DNA of 46,959 nt from Lingula anatina (lineage: Eukaryota > Brachiopoda > Lingulata > Lingulida > Lingulidae): the NCBI RefSeq assembly GCF_001039355.2, contig NW_019775983.1:1-46959 (forward strand), written 5' to 3'. Within the stretch, counting starts at the first letter, position 1; each line of letters starts with the position of its first letter. The notes beneath the pieces were generated by a model, which was given only the letters and a program-made list of their open reading frames with translations, ran no database searches and was not told where the DNA came from. A program made the position numbers and the translations under genes. This document shows positions 45,690-46,959 of the stretch, in pieces.

Positions 45690-45743
45690 ACACCAAAGCC
45701 TCCTCTTTGATTCTTGTATCTTTCTACATTTCTAACCATATAG

Positions 45744-45833
45744 ACGGATATTTTGATTTTAAAAAATATATTGATGCTATCAATAAGAACGAAAATGACT
45801 ACATTGATGCCAATGAATTTACATGTGCATGCT
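45744..45833 (+). pseudogene. EF-hand exon remnant after gene F
   Basis: After CTAACCATATAG one frame reads IDAINKNENDYIDANEFTCAC, shortened here to its core IDANEF, then TAG. Related to EF loop 4 but decayed. Confidence 0.6.
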
Positions 45834-46033
45834 AGCTGTATTGCTACCTACAGCAGTTGGGCATCTGATTTTATTTTAGACAACGGTTACTGATGCAGTT
45901 GGTAATGACAAAGAGTTAATATTGTGCATTAAGTTTTAGCTTTAAGATTGCACGTTCTGATTGCTGCTTTGCTGGTCCTTTTTCGCAGCTAGGTCCACTT
46001 TCCTCGTGCGGTGCTTGAGCATCACATTGGTAA

Positions 46034-46141
46034 CCCAGCAAACACGTCAAGTTCGGATCACGTGGCTAGCCCGTTGCTACCACATTATAACGTCATAGCG
46101 ACGGATTAACCCCGTGGTACCAACGTGACGTGTTTGCTGGG
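46034..46141. repeat. 108-bp TIR element CCCAGCAAACACGTCA
   Basis: CCCAGCAAACACGTCA at the left is inverted at the right end (TGACGTGTTTGCTGGG). AA flanks both sides. The uninterrupted spacer GGTAAGGACAACA in other units gives the empty site. A right-half copy is at 21431-21484. Confidence 0.8.
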
Positions 46142-46257
46142 AAGGCGATCATTTTACTCTGACATACTAAGATGATTCCTTACATAAACGGATTTCACAT
46201 TAAACCACTCCGTGTTTTATAGAACAGTTTCATTCGCTATGTTATTGTAATAGACTT

Positions 46258-46395
46258 GTGAAGATTCTTTTGTCTATAGCTACTTACATTTGTCCGATCT
46301 TACCATCCCCGATGAAGTGTGACTGTAAAAGCAGATGAAATATTGGATGGTAAGATCAGACAAATATAAGTAGCTATAGACAAAATGATCTTCAC
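46258..46395. repeat. Foldback MITE, copy 2
   Basis: It has the same arms and loop layout as 21614-21751, in the same spacer position of another unit. It therefore inserted before the two units separated, or was spread by conversion. Confidence 0.85.
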
Positions 46396-46794
46396 AATTG
46401 CACTCCGTGTTTGTTTTCTTTATTTTTCAATTTTACCCGAAACACTGCCATTGCAAGATACAGACGTACTCACTGCCACCTGAAAGCAAAAGTTAAAATT
46501 GCTTGCGATTGATATCACACAGTTGGTCTAAGATGGGGTGAAATATTAACATTGTAACTGCATTTGAAAGAAAAACAGATAAATGTATAGCTGCTTGAAA
46601 TTCTGTTACGCAAATGGTATAAGAACGGTGTAACATACTTCATGTAGCAAGGGAATATGCCTGACAGCCGTGTAACACTCTTTTTAAGTAGCCCGTATGA
46701 ACACGTAGTTTGGTGCTTACATTTAATTACACAATGTTAAGCTTTGACAACTGCTTGTTAAATGGAATTGATAACATTAGGAATAGGGGGCACG

Positions 46795-46923
46795 CGTACG
46801 TGACAAAGCAAGTTTAGCTGGAATACATTTTATTATAACTGTATCTAAATAAACCGTCGTCCTTCAAACACCACGCATCAGTCAAGGCACACACATCTCA
46901 CAGAACTGAAGGACAGAAAACTG
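46795..46923 (+). promoter_or_regulatory. Promoter and exon 1 of a further array gene (G) beyond the window
   Basis: The box TACGTGACAAAGCAA starts about 46798, TATA-like CTAAATAAA is near 46845, and TCAGTC gives a predicted start at 46880. Exon 1 ends at 46923 before GTAAGG. The coding exons lie outside the window. Confidence 0.7.
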
Positions 46924-46928
46924 GTAAG

Positions 46929-46959
46929 GATGCGAAGCCGACCCTCCCCCCCCCCCCTT
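46929..46959. repeat. Piece of the gene A intron MITE at the window edge
   Basis: GATGCGAAGCCGACCC plus a C-run equals 22297-22324, but it is joined directly to the donor. About 35 bases present in unit A (including the GGATCCAGG terminus) are missing. A C-run again ends the readable sequence. Confidence 0.6.

Noticed and set aside
45890-45910. TACTGATGAAG after EF-hand stop codons as ribozyme cores
   Set aside because: It comes from the conserved Tyr-stop codons and flank, with no following stem and GAAA.

Overview
The window looks like nuclear DNA of a marine invertebrate, probably a mollusc (perhaps a bivalve). Genes are split by GT-AG introns, the DNA is AT-rich, and there are many terminal-inverted-repeat (TIR) elements, a BEL/Pao retrotransposon and a Ginger-type transposon. 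One exon encodes a MIEAP C-terminal domain, which I recall as expanded in bivalves. The species call is an inference. Position 13259 is a single n, and 22325-22959 is an assembly gap.

Left part (1-11.9 kb). A six-exon gene on the minus strand (726-5513) encodes a METTL24-like methyltransferase anchored by one N-terminal membrane segment, with a long low-complexity stem. Its introns and upstream DNA carry several MITEs (short non-autonomous TIR elements). Next come a decayed LINE 3' end (6.7-7.3 kb, plus strand), a lone MIEAP-like terminal exon (8651-8956, minus strand) and gene-poor DNA.

Middle (11.9-17.2 kb). A broken minus-strand BEL/Pao element carries gag, RT, RNase H and integrase remnants. 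A 657-bp stretch of it is duplicated across the single n.

Right part (18.07 kb to the end). A tandem array of paralogous plus-strand genes encodes secreted four-EF-hand proteins of the sarcoplasmic calcium-binding protein/photoprotein superfamily. A complete unit has a TATA box, a TCAGTC initiator, a non-coding first exon, a signal-peptide exon, one EF-hand exon and an AATAAA signal. Three genes are intact (26857-28067, 39351-40518, 44245-45394). One has lost its last 17 residues (34248-35357). One has a nonsense codon and a promoter deletion (23651-24790). Two are 5'-truncated pseudogenes. A remnant of a last EF-hand exon lies just past most poly(A) signals. Units B and E belong to a recent duplication of about 4.5 kb.

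Mobile DNA fills the array, and paralogous units often serve as empty-site controls. The most unusual element is a 2,250-bp Ginger-like transposon (30409-32658, CCGG target duplication). It is nested inside a MITE and has two end clusters of 13-bp GGA-N7-TCC dyads. A promoter box lies a constant 84-85 bp upstream of the predicted start site in five units of the array.
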